Part shown: positions 6,362 to 6,427 of the stretch, piece after piece
Position numbering within the stretch: position 1 is the first letter of the stretch
Layout: every line of letters starts with the position of its first letter
DNA from: an uncultured Sphingomonas sp.
GTDB taxonomy: Bacteria > Pseudomonadota > Alphaproteobacteria > Sphingomonadales > Sphingomonadaceae
Assembly: GCA_902806295.1 (NCBI GenBank)
Contig: CADCWB010000091.1
Location: 1-6,427, forward strand
Reading direction: 5' to 3'
Length of the DNA: 6,427 bases
Position numbers and translations under genes: made by a program
The notes under the pieces: model-generated
The model's database searches: none
Told to the model about the DNA's origin: nothing
Seen by the model: only the letters and a program-made list of their open reading frames with translations

Positions 6362-6427
6362 TCACGCCGGACTGGCGTCCGCGGCCGATCTCGTTCGCTA
6401 CGGCGCTGCCGCAGCTCCGACCTCGAA

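Noticed and set aside
1..6427. CRISPR arrays, tRNA or rRNA genes, attachment sites
   Set aside because: I saw no regularly spaced repeats, no tRNA-like clover-leaf segments and no rRNA sequence. The only non-coding stretches are short flanks.

Overview
The window is GC-rich bacterial DNA. Its main content is one compact four-gene operon on the minus strand, occupying about 6031 down to 452. In transcription order it encodes a secreted Bug/TctC-type solute-binding protein, a HyuA-type hydantoinase/oxoprolinase subunit, a HyuB-type partner subunit, and a small two-cysteine enzyme of the maleate isomerase / Asp-Glu racemase superfamily. The spacing is tight: 51 bp, then a 4-bp ATGA overlap, then 13 bp. 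This argues for one transcript. High GC, an orphan Bug-type binding protein beside a catabolic operon, and an IS6-type transposase fragment all fit a soil or environmental proteobacterium. An alphaproteobacterium of the Acetobacteraceae/Rhodospirillales type or a Burkholderiales member is most likely. That placement is an inference from gene content, not from a marker gene.

Layout from left to right. Positions 1-191 hold no recognised gene, only a short open minus-strand frame running off the edge. Positions about 192-450 hold a truncated IS6-family insertion sequence: the first 66 codons of its transposase and a possible terminal inverted repeat. The IS remnant abuts the stop codon of the last operon gene. 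Positions 452-1189 hold the isomerase/racemase-like gene, 1203-2927 hyuB, 2924-5002 hyuA, and 5054-6031 the tctC-like gene. Positions 6032-6427 are the upstream flank. It contains a palindrome that may be an operator, a weak promoter candidate, and a possible decayed reading frame with an internal stop.

How the genes may work together. The Bug protein would bind a small carboxylated or cyclic compound in the periplasm. No TctA/TctB membrane components are present, so the partner permease must lie elsewhere or the protein acts otherwise. HyuA and HyuB are expected to form one complex that uses ATP to open a cyclic amide (hydantoin, 5-oxoproline-like or lactam) or to carboxylate a ketone-like substrate. 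The isomerase-like enzyme would act on the substrate or product by racemisation or cis-trans isomerisation, using the Cys78/Cys192 pair. No N-carbamoylase gene and no regulator gene are seen, so the substrate cannot be named from this window.
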